Assembly (NCBI GenBank): GCA_900539645.1 | Contig: UQCY01000031.1 | Coordinates: 1 to 15,707 of the forward strand | From: an uncultured Clostridium sp. | Lineage (GTDB): Bacteria > Bacillota > Clostridia > Peptostreptococcales > Peptostreptococcaceae | Direction: 5' to 3' | DNA length: 15,707 bases | Shown: positions 15,396 to 15,707 of the stretch, piece by piece | Position numbering within the stretch: position 1 is the first letter of the stretch | Layout: each line of letters starts with the position of its first letter | Position numbers and translations under genes: made by a program | Notes under the pieces: generated by a model | What the model was told of the DNA's origin: nothing | Seen by the model: the letters and a program-made list of their open reading frames with translations, nothing else | Databases searched by the model: none

Positions 15396-15626
15396 AAAAT
15401 CCTCCTATATTTCAACAAATAGATTAATTTTATAAAAGTATTTGCTGATTAAAAATAGACATTTTACTTGTCTAAAAATATTTTTATTCATTAATTCAAT
15501 ATTAAATCTAATACAATAATAAAAAAATTACAAGTAATATGAACGAAATATCATATTGGAAAAATAGAAGTTTTTAAGTGTAAAATAAATAATTTTAAAA
15601 AAGATAAAAAAAGTTTTAAAAAAGTG
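15396..15626. other. AT-rich divergent intergenic region
   Basis: Between the glycosyltransferase and the presumed rRNA promoter there is no gene. A small dyad TAGACA/TGTCTA (15456-15461 with 15469-15474) lies upstream of the glycosyltransferase. A/T-tracts at about 15575-15622 resemble an UP element for the promoter that follows. Confidence 0.45.
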
Positions 15627-15655
15627 TTGACGTAAAATGTGAAAGCTGATATTAT
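15627..15655 (+). promoter_or_regulatory. Presumed rRNA operon promoter
   Basis: TTGACG (15627-15632), a 17-bp spacer and TATTAT (15650-15655), preceded by A/T-tracts. TATAAT at 15653-15658 overlaps with 20-bp spacing. There is no ORF in the remaining leader. The leader hairpin and the rRNA operon end at the window's other edge suggest a following rRNA operon, but no rRNA sequence is inside the window. Confidence 0.6.
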
Positions 15656-15660
15656 AATAC

Positions 15661-15680
15661 TTGTCCTTGAGAGAGGGCAA
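15661..15680 (+). other. Leader hairpin at the presumed transcription start
   Basis: TTGTCCT (15661-15667) pairs with AGGGCAA (15674-15680; one G-U) around the loop TGAGAG. It sits at the expected first base of the transcript and may be a processing or stability element of the presumed rRNA leader. Confidence 0.4.
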
Positions 15681-15707
15681 GAAAATAAAAAACAAAACGA
15701 AAGTTTT

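Overview
The window comes from an AT-rich, low-GC Gram-positive bacterium, most likely a clostridium of the Peptostreptococcaceae type. The evidence is the T-box-controlled serS, the large SRP RNA with an Alu domain followed by dnaX-ybaB-recR, the strong Shine-Dalgarno (SD) sites (AGGAGG type), AGA/ATA/TTA-rich codons, and lipoprotein signal peptides. The genus assignment is inference; no species marker is complete here. The window opens in the last ~45 nt of a 5S rRNA. It closes in a TTGACG/TATTAT promoter with an A/T-rich upstream region and a leader hairpin, which looks like the start of the next rRNA operon, so the whole segment probably lies between two rRNA operons.

Left part (+ strand, 96-4819): an MscS-type channel right after the 5S gene; serS behind a complete T-box leader; a two-gene unit of a small XRE-family regulator and a four-helix membrane protein, whose promoter is flanked by two copies of the same palindrome; a 200-bp AT-rich gap with several DnaA-box-like sequences; and a Nudix hydrolase-TadA fusion (wobble inosine synthesis).

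Middle part (- strand, 4823-10500): a tandem pair of paralogous two-domain lipoproteins of unknown function. The second gene is cut by an in-frame TAA, and 83 codons still similar to its paralog remain readable beyond the stop. Upstream lies a 450-bp intergenic region with a strong minus-strand promoter, two hairpin terminators and a candidate ~85-nt RNA. Next is a pantothenate operon, panG-panB-panC, with no panD. This minus-strand block interrupts the usual serS-tadA-SRP RNA-dnaX order.

Right part: SRP RNA, dnaX, ybaB, recR and a small lysine/tyrosine-rich ORF overlapping recR (+ strand, 10702-14082) form the replication/repair cluster common near the origin in clostridia. A convergent MGDG-synthase/UgtP-type glycosyltransferase (- strand) follows, then the presumed rRNA promoter.

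Most genes are housekeeping. The less ordinary items are the interrupted lipoprotein paralog, the candidate small RNA, the Nudix-TadA fusion and the twin operator of the XRE unit.
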